Shown: piece by piece, positions 22,749-33,578 of the stretch
Layout of the letters: each line of letters opens with the position of its first letter
Numbering within the stretch: the stretch's first letter is position 1
From: Pollenia angustigena
Lineage: Eukaryota > Arthropoda > Insecta > Diptera > Polleniidae
Assembly: GCA_930367215.1 (NCBI GenBank)
Contig: OV884057.1
Location: forward strand, 201,861,621-201,925,620
Reading direction: 5' to 3'
Length of the DNA: 64,000 nucleotides
Made by a program: the position numbers and the translations under genes
Notes under the pieces: generated by a model
Database searches by the model: none
Seen by the model: only the letters and a program-made list of their open reading frames with translations
What the model was told of the DNA's origin: nothing

Positions 22749-23432
22749 TGTGCTAAATTCCCAGTTCTTACTTCTGATAAACTGAAATTTATTGTTCGTG
22801 AGATAAGCTATTCCTATGCGCATTTCACTGGTTGCTTAGGCCAGATCATTAGCGGCCTGATTCTGGCAGTCGTGATCGAGTAATTTCTCGATTCGAAAGT
22901 AATTTAATATCTAATTATTTTAGTCAATAATGAACGAATCGGTATTATTTTTTCAGTGTTGTAAAACATTAATTTGAGTTTCACCATACTGAAAAAATAA
23001 TTTCGATTCGTTCAGTAACGACTGAAAGTATTAAAAATGAAATTGCTTCCGAATCGAGAAAGTACTCGATCACGACTGCTAGAATTAGGCCCCAGGAAAC
23101 TTCGACCGAAGATTTTAGAAAAACTAAAGATATTATTCAAATAAAACTGTTTGGCGAATAGGAATTTTAAACAATCAAAAGTCCTACCCGTAAAAATATC
23201 AAAACTTAAACAAAAACCAAACAGTAAGTTTATATTTTCTTACAATCCCGACTACAATTGGTGGATTTTTTGTCAACTCTTATTGTAGTTGTAAGGGGAA
23301 AACAAAAAAATACTAATTATTTTATTTCATTGTTCTTTGATAACAAATATGCAAGTGGCAGTGCAAAAAAACTGAACTGGCAACAATGAATTAAAGTAAT
23401 TTGTTTTTAGTAAGAAATGGGAATTTAGCACA
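22749..23432. mobile_element. TTAA-flanked inverted-repeat element
   Basis: Inverted ends TGTGCTAAATTCCCA lie at 22749 and, complemented, ending at 23432, with TTAA on both sides (22745-22748 and 23433-23436). A second, rearranged copy begins near 37944. It is inserted in a CACAG-family element and carries another MITE (22854-23091). Confidence 0.75.
22854..23091. mobile_element. MITE with ends GGCCTGATTCT, third level of a nest
   Basis: A 238-bp element with about 42-bp inverted ends (GGCCTGATTCTGGCAGTCG to its partner at 23050-23091). There is a second inner inverted pair around GAACGAATCGG/CGATTCGTTC. The uninterrupted host sequence survives at 38035-38055 (GGCCAGATCATCAGGAAAC), which confirms the insertion. 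A decayed relative lies at 56320-56493. Confidence 0.8.
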
Positions 23433-23924
23433 TTAAAATTAAATCCTATTTATAAAAAGTGTATGTTTTTCTTTTTGTTATTGTTATTGCTTCCATACAA
23501 AATAAATAAAACAGGATTTTATGGATTCAAGATTGAACAATGTTATTTTAACATTTTGCGTTTAAAATTAACATGAAACAGTGATAATTTTAAATAATGT
23601 CCATACTTTTGCAGAAATTTAAATTTAAACATTGCGCAATGTTAAATTAACATTGATATTTTTTTCTGTGAGTATTTATTTTATTTTTCAAGTCATCGAG
23701 TGCAAACCCCATATGAAGTTTGCTGCTGGTCGGATTTTATGGCCTCGTTTATATTTTGGCAAAAACTCGATTTTTCCGAAAAACATGAAATTTTTTGTTT
23801 TCCTGTCTTCGGCAAAAACTGTATCTTGTCCCTCAAAATTGCTTAATTGCGTTAAAAAGATTTTCATTTTATGTGTTTCCTAAAGAGCAGATGATTACAA
23901 TTAGAATCAGTTGTGCTAGACTTA

Positions 23925-24264
23925 TGGCCGTTTTCTCATTACACGATTATCTCTTTTCCCAACGAAAAACTGCACATTAAAGAAATTTGGTTTTCTCAAT
24001 GTCTAATTTGCTTCTATTCTGTCGCAAAGCTAACCAGCACTCATCTGCCAATTAGTAATTTTCCTTTTATTTGCCGTACAGATAAATTCCATCAGCTGAC
24101 TCCCAGCTTAAACATGTATTTTGAGAGGTGTTGCCAGCTGAAAATAATGTTTTTTGTCGTTATATTGAGAAACCCAAAATCGTTAACGGCCAGTTTATCG
24201 CTCTAATAAATTTTTGTTGACATTAAGTAACAGCCAGTTTATCGATACATTGAGAAAATGGCCA
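23925..24264 (+). mobile_element. PIF/Harbinger-type MITE, TTA duplication (copy 1)
   Basis: A 340-bp element with ends TGGCC(A/G)TTTTCTCA, flanked by TTA at 23922-23924 and 24265-24267. An inverse-oriented copy of the same length class lies at 26611-26949. The open frames across it are not genes. Confidence 0.85.
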
Positions 24265-24368
24265 TTAAAGGTCCAATTAGACGTGACATAAACATAATGC
24301 CATAGCCGTAACCATACCCATAGAAACTAAAACTCAATTGGTTGGTATGTTTATAGCGTTATGATAAG

Positions 24369-25138
24369 ATATCGACCCCTAACCGCGAAAATAACGTAAG
24401 CGCCAAAAATCAAATTTTACAGGAGAGAGCTTTTTATTTTATTGCATATCGAGCCCTAACCGCGAAAATAACGTAAGCGACATGATGTTAAATTTTCGAA
24501 TTTTTAATAATAGACTTTGTTGGCAACACTTGCATCATCTCCTAAAATGTAATGGTCACATAAGGTACCGTTACGATTTTATAACAAGAACAATTTCATT
24601 GTAAGCGACAAATTGCCTGCAAAATTTATATAATATCAAATAAAAAAGCTCTTTCCTGTAAAATTTTATTTTTGGCGCTTACGTTATTTTCGCGGTAAGG
24701 GGTCGATATGATGTGCTTTAAGTCCCTTTTTCTAAAATTGAATTTACATATGGAATTATAGGTGAAGTTCGGTGAAGTTGTTCAGAGCACAAGAATTGAA
24801 TGTAGGATTCTCATCCGGACGCTAAAAATGATGAATAATTCCAGCAGTTGACATTAAAATACCAGGTTCGCTTGCAACACAAGCGAAACAACCGCTTTTG
24901 TCTCATTATTTAACATAAGTCACTTGAACCCCTTGTGCTTTAAGCCCCTCATATAAATTTTTTATGAAATTTGTCGCTTACAATAAAATTGGTTTTGCTA
25001 TAAAATCGCAACGGTACCTTTTGTGACCATGACATTTTAGGAGATGATACAAGTGTTGCCAATAAAGTCATTTATTAAAAAAAAACGAAAATTTAAAATC
25101 ATGTCGCTTACGTTATTTTCGCGGTTAGGGCTCGATAT
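24369..25138 (-). mobile_element. ATATCG-ended element, interrupted
   Basis: The two halves, 24369-24445 and about 24940-25138, together match the complete copy at 52100-52368 in reverse orientation. Ends read ATATCGACCCCTAACCGCG and CGCGGTTAGGGCTCGATAT. The gap holds another copy of the same family (24446-24709) and about 230 bp of other DNA bounded by a TGTGCTTTAAG direct repeat. Confidence 0.75.
24446..24709 (+). mobile_element. ATATCG-ended element, complete copy inside another copy
   Basis: A 264-bp element starting ATATCGAGCCCTAACCGCG and ending CGCGGTAAGGGGTCGATAT. The arms continue to AAAATAACGTAAGCG. The interior contains CAACACTTGCATCATCTCC and GGTACCGTTACGATTTTATA, shared with the other copies. 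It lies within a reversed copy of the same family. Confidence 0.8.
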
Positions 25139-26057
25139 AATACAGTGTTGCCCATAAGGTTGATTCAAACAGCTGTTTTGTATGGTAATATTTATGTCAC
25201 GTTTTATTTATGCTCAATAACTTAAGCTACTAAACTAAAGAGAGAAAAAAAATTAATTAAAGAAAATAAAAAACTCAAAATGCGTTTTATTAACTTAAGA
25301 CCATTTTGCCTAACGGCAAAGATGTATTACACTTGATTTCTTTTTTTATAACTTGCAGTTATCACAATTCAGACATGATCTCTTCGACATTTTAAAATAA
25401 AGCCCCATAATACTGTTTCCATCTCTATCCCTCTTTGTTTGGCCGTTGAAATCAAATGAATTTAAAATTGTAATGAAAAATAGAGCAAACAAAAAACATT
25501 TAATATTTGTTTGGCTTATCTCTAGATGTTTGTTGCTTGTCAATTGTTTATGCCGCTTTTATGTTAAAGCTTCGAAAAATATTTTTTCTTTGTACTTATT
25601 TTTCAAATCCCCACTAAATCGAGCATGATTATTGGAAAAAACAAAAAAAAACGGTGTTGGATTGTTCATTGAATTTGTGAGTTTTATTTTATCATGAATT
25701 CTCCATTTGTTTATTTGGTTTATTTATTTATTTGTACTCAAACTTTCTGGATTAACCTAAATAGTGTTTATTTGTTGTTGTTGTTTTCTTCTTCTAAATT
25801 TTGGGTTATTGTTTTTAATGGACATTTGTTCCATTTTTTTGTGATTTGTTGTACTACGTACATTTATTGTTGATTTTATTTTATAAATATTTCGGAAACT
25901 AAATAAACAATAGTATATCATGAACTACATAGCTTTTTAACATATGCACAGTGGAGAATTTTGAAAAAAAGTGGAAAATACATTCGCAGCTTCTAGACAA
26001 ATGAGCTAGCTGGGTTTGAAAAAATTTCGTGTAACCTGGGATAACATTATTAATTTA
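25139..26057. other. AT-rich non-coding DNA
   Basis: No repeat end or gene recognised. A short TTG/TTC-rich patch lies near 25770-25800. The overlapping frames at 25346-25628 have no recognisable motif. Confidence 0.55.
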
Positions 26058-26201
26058 GTCTGTGTTTACATTTTGAAAGATTTCTGTCAGAAAGTCTAAG
26101 TTTATGGGTGAGAGAGGAAGAGAACATGCCTTTCTTCTCTCCCTCTGATTAAAGACCTCTTACTTTCAGAAAAAAAAAACGTTCACAGTGTAAACCCAGA
26201 C
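26058..26201. mobile_element. Short PIF/Harbinger-type MITE, TTA duplication
   Basis: A 144-bp foldback element starting GTCTGTGTTTACA and ending TGTAAACCCAGAC, with TTA on both sides (26055-26057 and 26202-26204). It shares AGAAAGTCTAAGTTTATGGG with the element at 52604-52745, so the two are one family. Confidence 0.8.
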
Positions 26202-26213
26202 TTAAATACATTA

Positions 26214-27049
26214 CACTATGTTTACACTTGGGTTCTTAAACACGTTTAAGCAATTCGAACGTTATTAAGCTCTAATCACATCAAAGTCGAGATGAATACC
26301 CATATTTTAAAGTGATTTGTTAATCACTTTAAATTGACTTGATTAGAACTAAATCACTTCACTAATCACATAGAATCCTCTGAACATACCTCAAACTGAG
26401 CATAATGTAGAATCGGCCAACAAGAACAAGCCATGTGTATAACCGACCACGATATCTTCTTAATGTTTTTATTTTTTCCTTAAACAATTCATTTCATCAT
26501 GAATATGTTTAAAAGAATCTTCTGATAACTTTATTAAAGAATTTTTGTACATTTTTAATACTTTAAGAAAATGTTAATTTGTTTGTTGTATTTTTGTCTT
26601 AATAAACTAATGGCCATTTTCTCAATGTATCGACAAACTGTCTGTTACTAAATGTCAACATAAATTTATTGGACCGATAAACTGTCCGTTAACGATTTTG
26701 GGTTTCTCAATATACCGACAAAAACAAAGTTTTCAGCTGGCAACGCCACTTCAAATACATGTAAAAGATGGGAGTCAGCTGATTGAATTTATCTGTACGG
26801 CAAATAAAAGGAAAATAAATAATTGGCAGATGAGTGCCGGTTAGCTTTGCGATTAAAACGAAGCAAATGAGACATTGAGAAAACCAAATTTCTTTTATGT
26901 GCAGGTTTTCGTTGGAAAAAAAGATAATAGCCTAATGAGAAAATGGCCATAACAGTCATCTTAATGATCTCAAATGTAAAGTGAATGGCTTTGATTAACT
27001 TAATCAACATTTTGCTTAAAAGAGTTTAAACCCCCAATTGTGAATAAAG
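26214..27049. mobile_element. Inverted-repeat element carrying a nested MITE
   Basis: Imperfect inverted ends (GTTTACACTTGGGTTCTTAA against the complement of TTTAAACCCCCAATTGTGAA), with TTA at 26211-26213 and 27050-27052. It contains MITE copy 2 at 26611-26949. Removing that leaves about 490 bp. The ends are diverged, so this is an older insertion. Confidence 0.6.
26611..26949 (-). mobile_element. PIF/Harbinger-type MITE, TAA duplication (copy 2)
   Basis: A 339-bp reverse-oriented copy of 23925-24264 with the same ends (TGGCCATTTTCTCA), flanked by TAA at 26608-26610 and 26950-26952. Confidence 0.85.
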
Positions 27050-27459
27050 TTAAAGACCCACACGCAAAGTTTACTTTCACAAAGTCTTTTAATTTTCTTG
27101 TAAACTGTATTTCTTTTCTACACACACAAAGTTTTTTTTTTTTTTTTTTTGACAAATTTTGTGTTTTTTAATACAATTATGTATAAACGATAAACGAAGA
27201 CAAAGCAACTTTGCGAATACATGAGAGTCTGTACATATTCCTTTCCTTGTTCCCTTCTCTCCAACAACTACAAGGTTTTGCAAGGAAAACTTTGCGTATG
27301 CAAAAGGGTTTGCTAAGAGCCAGCCCAACAATGCATTCAAATAATTTCAATTTAGTTACAACAAGTAAAAGTGCTATATTTGGATCCGAATTCCGAATCT
27401 TAAATACAATAGATTGGGCTTACTAATAATATTTGTGTGGGCGCTAGTTGAAATAATCG
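27050..27459. other. Non-coding, with a T run
   Basis: Contains a T run at 27131-27150. No gene or repeat boundary recognised. Confidence 0.5.
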
Positions 27460-27656
27460 GCCTTATTATGAGGGTCGTTGTCGTAGTCGAAAACCAGTCG
27501 TTTTTAAAAATTTACATTATGATTGTCGTAAACGTCAATAAAGAAACACGAAAACAAGGTAAAACACATTGACGATGTAGTAGTTCTGAAATTATATGGA
27601 CAAAAAATTTCAAACGATTATAAATGTCATCAAGACAACGACTCTCGTAATAAGGG
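27460..27656. mobile_element. Small MITE, ends CCTTATTATGAGGG
   Basis: A 197-bp element with about 22-bp inverted ends: CTTATTATGAGGGTCGTTGT against the complement of ACAACGACTCTCGTAATAAG. No clean target duplication; the outer TTA/TAA belongs to the inverted repeat. Confidence 0.7.
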
Positions 27657-27689
27657 TTAATAAATCGATTTTGCTAATTTTTAAATTTA

Positions 27690-27977
27690 AAATATATAAT
27701 AAAATAAAAAATAGCTTAAGCGATATAATTTTTAATTTTCGTTTTTTTTTTTTTTTTTTTTTTTTTTCAATAAATGAATTTATTGGGAACGCATGCATCA
27801 TCTCTAAAATGTCATGGTCACATAAACAAGCTACTGTTACTATTTTAAAGCAAAAAAAATTTTTTTAGCCTAAGCGACAACCTACATACAAAATTTTTAT
27901 GAAATAAAATAAAACTATCTTCTCCTGTAAAATTTTGTTTTTGTCACTTAAGCTTTTTTGCGGTATGGGCTCGATAT
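27690..27977 (+). mobile_element. Decayed ATATCG-ended element
   Basis: Diverged copy: the left end is lost, internal sequence GCATCATCTCTAAAATGTCA is kept, and the right end reads GCGGTATGGGCTCGATAT at 27977. A T run at 27742-27767 expands an AT-rich internal position of the family. Confidence 0.65.
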
Positions 27978-28155
27978 GTAGAAAATATTGCAGCTTAATT
28001 TTATCCGCAAAACATGTTTTGTGTTGACCCTATCGTAACGAAACCCTCAATTTGGGAAGACATTTGTATTAGGGCAAGGTTTTTATATTTTCAATATTTA
28101 ATACACATTATAGGTATATTGGAAACCTCTGAACCAAATTTGGTTCTCCTAGATC

Positions 28156-28369
28156 ATATCTAACCCTAACCTCGAAAATAACTTAAGCGACATGATTCTC
28201 AATTTTCGTTTTTTTTTTTAATAAATGACTTTATTGGCAATACTTGCATCATATCCTAATATGTCATGGTCACAAAAGGTACCGTTACGGTTTTATAGCA
28301 AAAACAATTTTATTGTAAGCGACAAATTTCATACAAAATTTGTATGAAATATAGATTAGGGGTCGATAT
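28156..28369 (+). mobile_element. ATATCG-ended element, internally deleted copy
   Basis: Starts ATATCTAACCCTAACCTCG and ends TTAGGGGTCGATAT at 28369. The body matches other copies through GGTACCGTTACGGTTTTATA. About 55 bp next to the right end are missing. Confidence 0.7.
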
Positions 28370-28798
28370 GGTATGGGCACTTTTGTGTCCCAAAACAATT
28401 ATTTTGGGCCTATTGTTTTTATCTACAACTCGGTTGTTTAGAAAACTATTCTGTTAACTTTTACCACTAGTATTCTACTCAGTTTATTTAAGATGAATGT
28501 GAAAAAATAAGGTTTATAGTAGAGGAATGGAAATTTCAACTTCACTGCTTATAAGAACCTAGAATATATATATAAACTTTTTTAGGTCTTTGATTAATAT
28601 GTTCTTATTGTAGAAATTACAAATGGAGTGATAAGTTTATAAATAAACCTTCTCTAAAATGAAGGGAAGAATTGGAAAGAGTTTTATGGGTGGCTAAGTT
28701 TTCAATCAAAACTTTCTAAATTGGCTTTAATCGAAGTTTTGAGCAGCAAAAATAAAAAGAATGAATAGAATGTGGAAATTATTCAAGCATCATTCCAA
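28370..28798. other. AT-rich non-coding DNA
   Basis: Nothing recognised. Confidence 0.5.
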
Positions 28799-29060
28799 AA
28801 GGGCCAAATACACTTGTCAAATGCTTGTCATGCAGGCGAATTCACTCGTGTAAGTGTACTGGAAGTAATGTTCGTCATCATAGCAAATTTTTTTTATTTT
28901 CCATCCACTCATCAAGGTAAAGACGTGTTTCTATGTGTGACACTGACGATGCTGGATGGAAAATCAAAAAATTCTGATATGACTGCAAAAAATGCTTCCA
29001 GCACACGTGCACGATGAATTCGCCTGCATGGCAAGCATTTGACAAGTGTATTTGGCCCTT
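28799..29060. mobile_element. 262-bp near-perfect hairpin MITE
   Basis: The outer 46 bp of each arm (starting AAGGGCCAAATACACTTGTC) match with a single mismatch. Weaker complementarity continues inward to the centre, through TTTTCCATCCA/TGGATGGAAAA. The whole element can fold into one long hairpin. Target duplication not clear. The three short frames here are translations of the palindrome. Confidence 0.85.
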
Positions 29061-29770
29061 GATGTATATGTACAAATCTATAGCTTCTTTGTAAACCAAA
29101 GGTTGGCTTAAGCAAAAAATTATGTGAAATATTAATGGAATAGATCTATTGCAAGAAAGCTTTAAGAATTGAAATTTGATTCATTAAACACATTAAAAAA
29201 AAAATGAAAATAACCATTTTTATTTAATTTATCAATTATTTATATTAATTTTTTTTTAATTCACCACTGTGCGGACACATGTAAGTAAGTTTGTTTAACT
29301 TTATTTGGATTTATGCAGTACTTGAATTTCTTATTATTTTTATTTTTTTTTTTTTTTTATCTCCTGATACCAACTGTTTTAGGAAACTTTAGCTGCTTTT
29401 AAATAAAATAAAAACACAGCCAGCCAACCCCACTGCTACACCAACCAACAACCAACCAAACATTTGCATAATTGTTAATGGGCTTTATATTTTATTCTGT
29501 TTATCTCTAATGACTCTTGCATTTGTGAACTAGATTTTTTTCGAGCCAAAAAGGGTATCAAAAAGAGAAAAGTAGACATGTTTTCTATACCTTTTGTGGG
29601 TAACACTAAAAGTGGGTTAATTGTATATGGGGAGGAGGGATACATAAAAGAGTGCAATACTTAATTCAACTGCCACATATGCGATAAACTTACAAAGTCT
29701 GGATGTGTTGATTTTTTACCTTTGAATATCCTTTTTTTTTGTTGAAATACATATTGAAAATATTTTCTTA
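29061..29770. other. AT-rich non-coding DNA
   Basis: Includes a T run near 29341-29359 and a CCAACC-rich patch near 29420-29460. No gene recognised. Confidence 0.5.
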
Positions 29771-30690
29771 TCTATACATATAAAATTGTAACGTTACTGA
29801 CTGATTCATCATCGCACACCCTAAACGACAGAAGCTAAAAACTTGAAATTTGGACCGAAACTGGGTCTCTTCCCAAATCGATCCACTAAGACGGGATTTT
29901 TGGAAATTCGAATGTTGAGGGGTAAAAAATGGTAAAAACGGGTAAATTCGATAACCTTATATATCCAAAACTAAAAGAGATACAAAAAAACTGTAGTACT
30001 TATCGTTGTTCTTTAGAAAAATAAGCGGACAGGTGTCTGGTACTTTTTTGAAATTCGGCTCTTTTAGGGAGAAAACGGGTAAAATCTGAATTTTGGTACC
30101 TTTTTTGTCACCCCATCTATCTTTTAAACCATTAAACCTAGAAATAAAGTTAATACCACATTCGAAACTTATCAAAAATATACGAATATAAAATAGGTAC
30201 TTTTTCGAAATTCGAACGTTTAAGGGGTAACAATCGTAACTATTTCGGGAACTTTTTTTACAACACATTTTTCTCCATTCATTAAGATATTCGTACTAAA
30301 TTATGGGCCCCCACTACAATACTGCAATTTTTGATACTTTAATGGGGGGGAAAATAGTACCAGAATGGGAAATACGGGAAATTTAATATCTTTTATCAGC
30401 TTTTTGGTTCTACAACTGGTATTTTTTTTAATTATCGTTAATATTGAACCTTAAAACATAAAATTCAACATGCAATGTCCTGAGTGGAGGGAACTTTTTG
30501 GTACTGTTTTGTTCTTAAACTGGTACTTTTTGAATTTCCGTAAGTATTGGACCTAGAAACATAAAATTCAAGATGCAAAAAGGATAATACGGGAAATTAA
30601 CTTTCTTTCATTTGCTTTTGTGTTCTACGAGTGGTACTTTTTGAATTTCATATAATATTGAACACAGAAACACAAAATTATAGGTGAATA
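29771..30690 (+). repeat. Dispersed repeat Z, copy 1
   Basis: Starts near TATACATATAAAATTGTAAC and contains GACTGATTCATCATCGCACA and TTTTTGTCACCCCATCTATC. It also has many GGTACTTTTT and AAATTCG blocks. A reverse copy at about 59830-60850 shares the first 500 bp. The right boundary is uncertain. The minus-strand frame 29957-30268 has no protein-family match that I recognise. Confidence 0.65.
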
Positions 30691-30866
30691 TTAAAGAAAA
30701 GGCCCGATTACACAGCAGCGGGTTAAATGCTAGAATTTAAACAAGTTAAAAGCTAGAATAATAAACTTTGGCATAGAGATATGTCCACGAAGAAAAAGGA
30801 GATGCTTACAAAGAAGAGGGTTAAATACTAGTAGTTAATAAACTTACATATAAGTATATTGCAATT

Positions 30867-31975
30867 ACACAAGGAAAAAAATCAATGTAAAATCCTCAAA
30901 AACAGGGTTAACTTTACTTTTTTTGGTAGTGATTTTGCTTCATAGTTACTTCATGTTAATTTTAAATGATTTGACAATAACTTGCGAACAAAATTTCTTT
31001 TAAAATAACTATAATTCATGTTAATTTAACATTGCTGTAAAGTTAGAGCAAAATGTCATTTATATTGAAATAACACTCCGAATCACGTTGAATAAAAGTT
31101 ATTTCAAGTTGAAACAACATGAATTTTATGTGGAATTGAATTGGTTTAAATTTGAAATAACATTGCGAAGAAGCTTCAGAGACAACATATGCGTTAATTT
31201 AAGAAACATTCTAAACATTTACCCGCGGAACCAAAGATAGCAGTCGTCGATGGCTGCGGGTGTAAGACGGCAAATCCCTCTGAGGAGATCGAGTGGTAGC
31301 GATCGAAACATGTCAGGGTAACCAGCCGCCAGGGTTCGAATCTCAGGTCAGTCAAGAATGAATTATTATCAATAACAATTTTAATTAATTTTCATGTTGT
31401 AAAATTCCTTTCTTTATAAAAATAATTAAATGAAAATTAAATTTGATGAAATGTTTGAAAATTTAGATTAAAAACAAAAAATAGTTCAACAAAATTACCA
31501 CAACAATAATTAGAGAGAGAATATGTAAGTATTTATTTTCCTGTAACACATGTTTCTTTTTTTTTTGTGTTCTCCTCTGTTTACAGAAGCGCTTACGAAT
31601 AAAAGACACCAGCACAATGGCCCAATATGGTTTTCATCATCATTCTACTTTGAAAACTTGATGTACTATTTAACTTAATAATTTAAACAAAAAGAATACG
31701 GGAATTATTTTTCTTTTTATAAATAATTTTAAACATGAAAATAAAAAAATGTATGTTTTTCTTTTTGTAGCGTTGTTATGGTTTCTATACAAAACAAATA
31801 AAATAGAATTTTACAGATTCAAAGTTGAACATTGTTATTTTAACATTTTTCGTTTAAAATTAATATGAAACAGTGATAATTTTAAATAACGTCCATACTT
31901 TTGCAGAAATTTAATATGATTTTTGATCAACATTGCGCAATGTTAATTTAAGATTGATATTTTTTTTTTGTGTGT
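30867..31975 (+). mobile_element. CACAG-ended inverted-repeat element with nested SINE-like copy
   Basis: Ends ACACAAGGAAAAAAATCAAT at 30867 and the complement at 31975 (TTGATATTTTTTTTTTGTGT class). The body matches the element at 45424-46282 in reverse and part of 22575-23670. A SINE-like copy at about 31232-31495 is inserted; the other copy is uninterrupted at the corresponding point (about 45915-45960). No transposase seen. Confidence 0.75.
31232..31495 (+). mobile_element. SINE-like repeat (B-box family), copy 1
   Basis: Shares GCAGTCGTCGATGGCTGCG, GAAACATGTCAGGGTAACC and the B-box-like GGGTTCGAATCTCAGG (31333) with copies at 35955-36360, 38323-38575 and 39425-39845. It ends in the common tail TTAATTTTCATGTTGTAAAA. 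It is probably a pol III-transcribed, tRNA-related retroposon. Confidence 0.65.
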
Positions 31976-32060
31976 AGGGGTGCCAAACGAGACCAGGTTT
32001 TTGAAACCCGTGATTCGGAGTTTTTGTTTAAAAAAAACGGGATCCCTATTTTTAAAAGTC

Positions 32061-32100
32061 ATATACTCGGGCTTGACCGGCTTTACTTTCATACTTGTTT
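32061..32100 (-). repeat. Dispersed hairpin motif (copy 2, decayed stem)
   Basis: On the minus strand reads AACAAGTATGAAAGTAAAGC, followed by CCGGTCAAGCCCGAGTATAT. The stem has partly lost pairing compared with copies 1, 3 and 4. Confidence 0.5.
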
Positions 32101-33578
32101 ATTTTCTAAAATCGCAATTTCCTTAATTTTATAAAATTGTCTCGAAAAAACCGATATTATAATAATTTTAAGAATTTAAAAAAATCTTCCGGACAGTCTC
32201 AATGCTACGGTTTGAGAACATGTAGGGATTCTTCCCTTATTCTTGCAACTGTAATGTAAAGCCAAACAAGCAGTCTAAAATGCCGCAAACACAAATCATA
32301 AATGCGGCATAATATGCGGTGGCATAACTCAGCGTTTCTTTTATCTTAAATAAAATAAAAAACATCTTGTCGAGTGTAGTAATTTAAATTTAACGAACAA
32401 TTATGGTTAATTTAACAAACAAAAAACACACTCAAACACACACATACACTACAACACTATGTTGTGTTGCACACAATTTACACTGATTTCAATAAAACAT
32501 TTTTCGTCTAATTTGATGTATTAATCTGATAAAATTGTTTTCCGTTGTTGCGTTTATTCCATTCAAAAACGCGTTAATGTTTATTGTAGGAAATTAAAAA
32601 AAAAAAAAAAAAAAAGAGACTGTTTAACTCTCTCAAGTGTTGAAAAGATTTTGAAGTGGACACTTGAGAAGCGTGTGAGTCAGTTGAAAAAGTGTTCAAA
32701 TCGGTTAAACGATTGAGTGAGTACAATTTATTTATTTTATTAAGAAAGACAGCTTCAATTTGACAGCATTATTATTGGATATTTTTCGTCCTCTCTCCCT
32801 CTCCGTTTTTTCTTCTTTCCTATTTGTTGATTTTGTGTCGTTAGTTTGACGTAATGACAGGAAATGGGGAAGAGGGAGGAGGTTGTTAAAGTTGTTTATA
32901 ATGTTCGTTTTTAGATGTTTCAATTAATTTATTTTTATTAAGGAAATTGGAAGTACTTAAATACTTTTTCCAGGAAAAGTAAGTAAATATTATTTTAGTG
33001 TTGAATTAGAAGTTTTGCAAACAAAACAAAAGTGGCAAAAAGTGTAATTGATTTTAAGAAATTTTAAGGAATCCCATAATTGATAGCAAAGTGCTGTGTT
33101 ACATTAAGAAAGTTTTCTTTTAGCAAAAAAAAATATCCTTAAACCCAGCTTTCGTTTCCCTTTAAAAAGGTAAATTTTTTTTACGATGCCCCTCTTTCTT
33201 CACTTTCCTTCCAAGTAAAAAAAATAAAAAAACAGCCCAAATTTCTAGAGTTTGAGTAGCTGCAATTTAACTTTTGGTTTATCTGCATAAACTCCTAGTT
33301 TTTAAACTTTTTTAACTTTAATATAAAAACTTTTTATAGGTGCTTTTTTTTAATACTTCAGTTTTTTTTTTCTTAAATAGACATGAGGACAAACAAAAAA
33401 AATCATGCCAGAAAAATAAAATTCAACATTCATGTCTTTGTTTAACTTAAAATGCAAAAATGATAGTGTATGGAGGGCACAACATCCAAAAAGAGAACTG
33501 ATATTAAATCTATTCAATATAGAGAATACCCATAACACAGTAGTTTAGAAATAAAGGGTGGGCCATTAAACATTTTTT
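32101..33578. other. AT-rich non-coding DNA
   Basis: Includes a 20-nt A run at 32596-32615. Short minus-strand frames have no recognised motif. No repeat boundary found. Confidence 0.5.

Larger units (their letters stand above)
22575..23670 (+). mobile_element. CACAG-family element copy, 5'-truncated and interrupted
   Basis: Positions 22575-22745 and 23437-23670 match about 31660-31975 of the CACAG-ended element, including GAATACGGGAATT, the ACAGTGATAATTTTAAATAA stretch and the terminal TTTTTTTCTGTG. The left end is missing. The copy is split by the TTAA element at 22749-23432. A pure T run occupies 22638-22666. Confidence 0.75.

Noticed and set aside
29957..30268. 103-codon minus-strand frame
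   Set aside because: Lies within dispersed repeat Z; the second copy does not keep the frame because it is interrupted and diverged.
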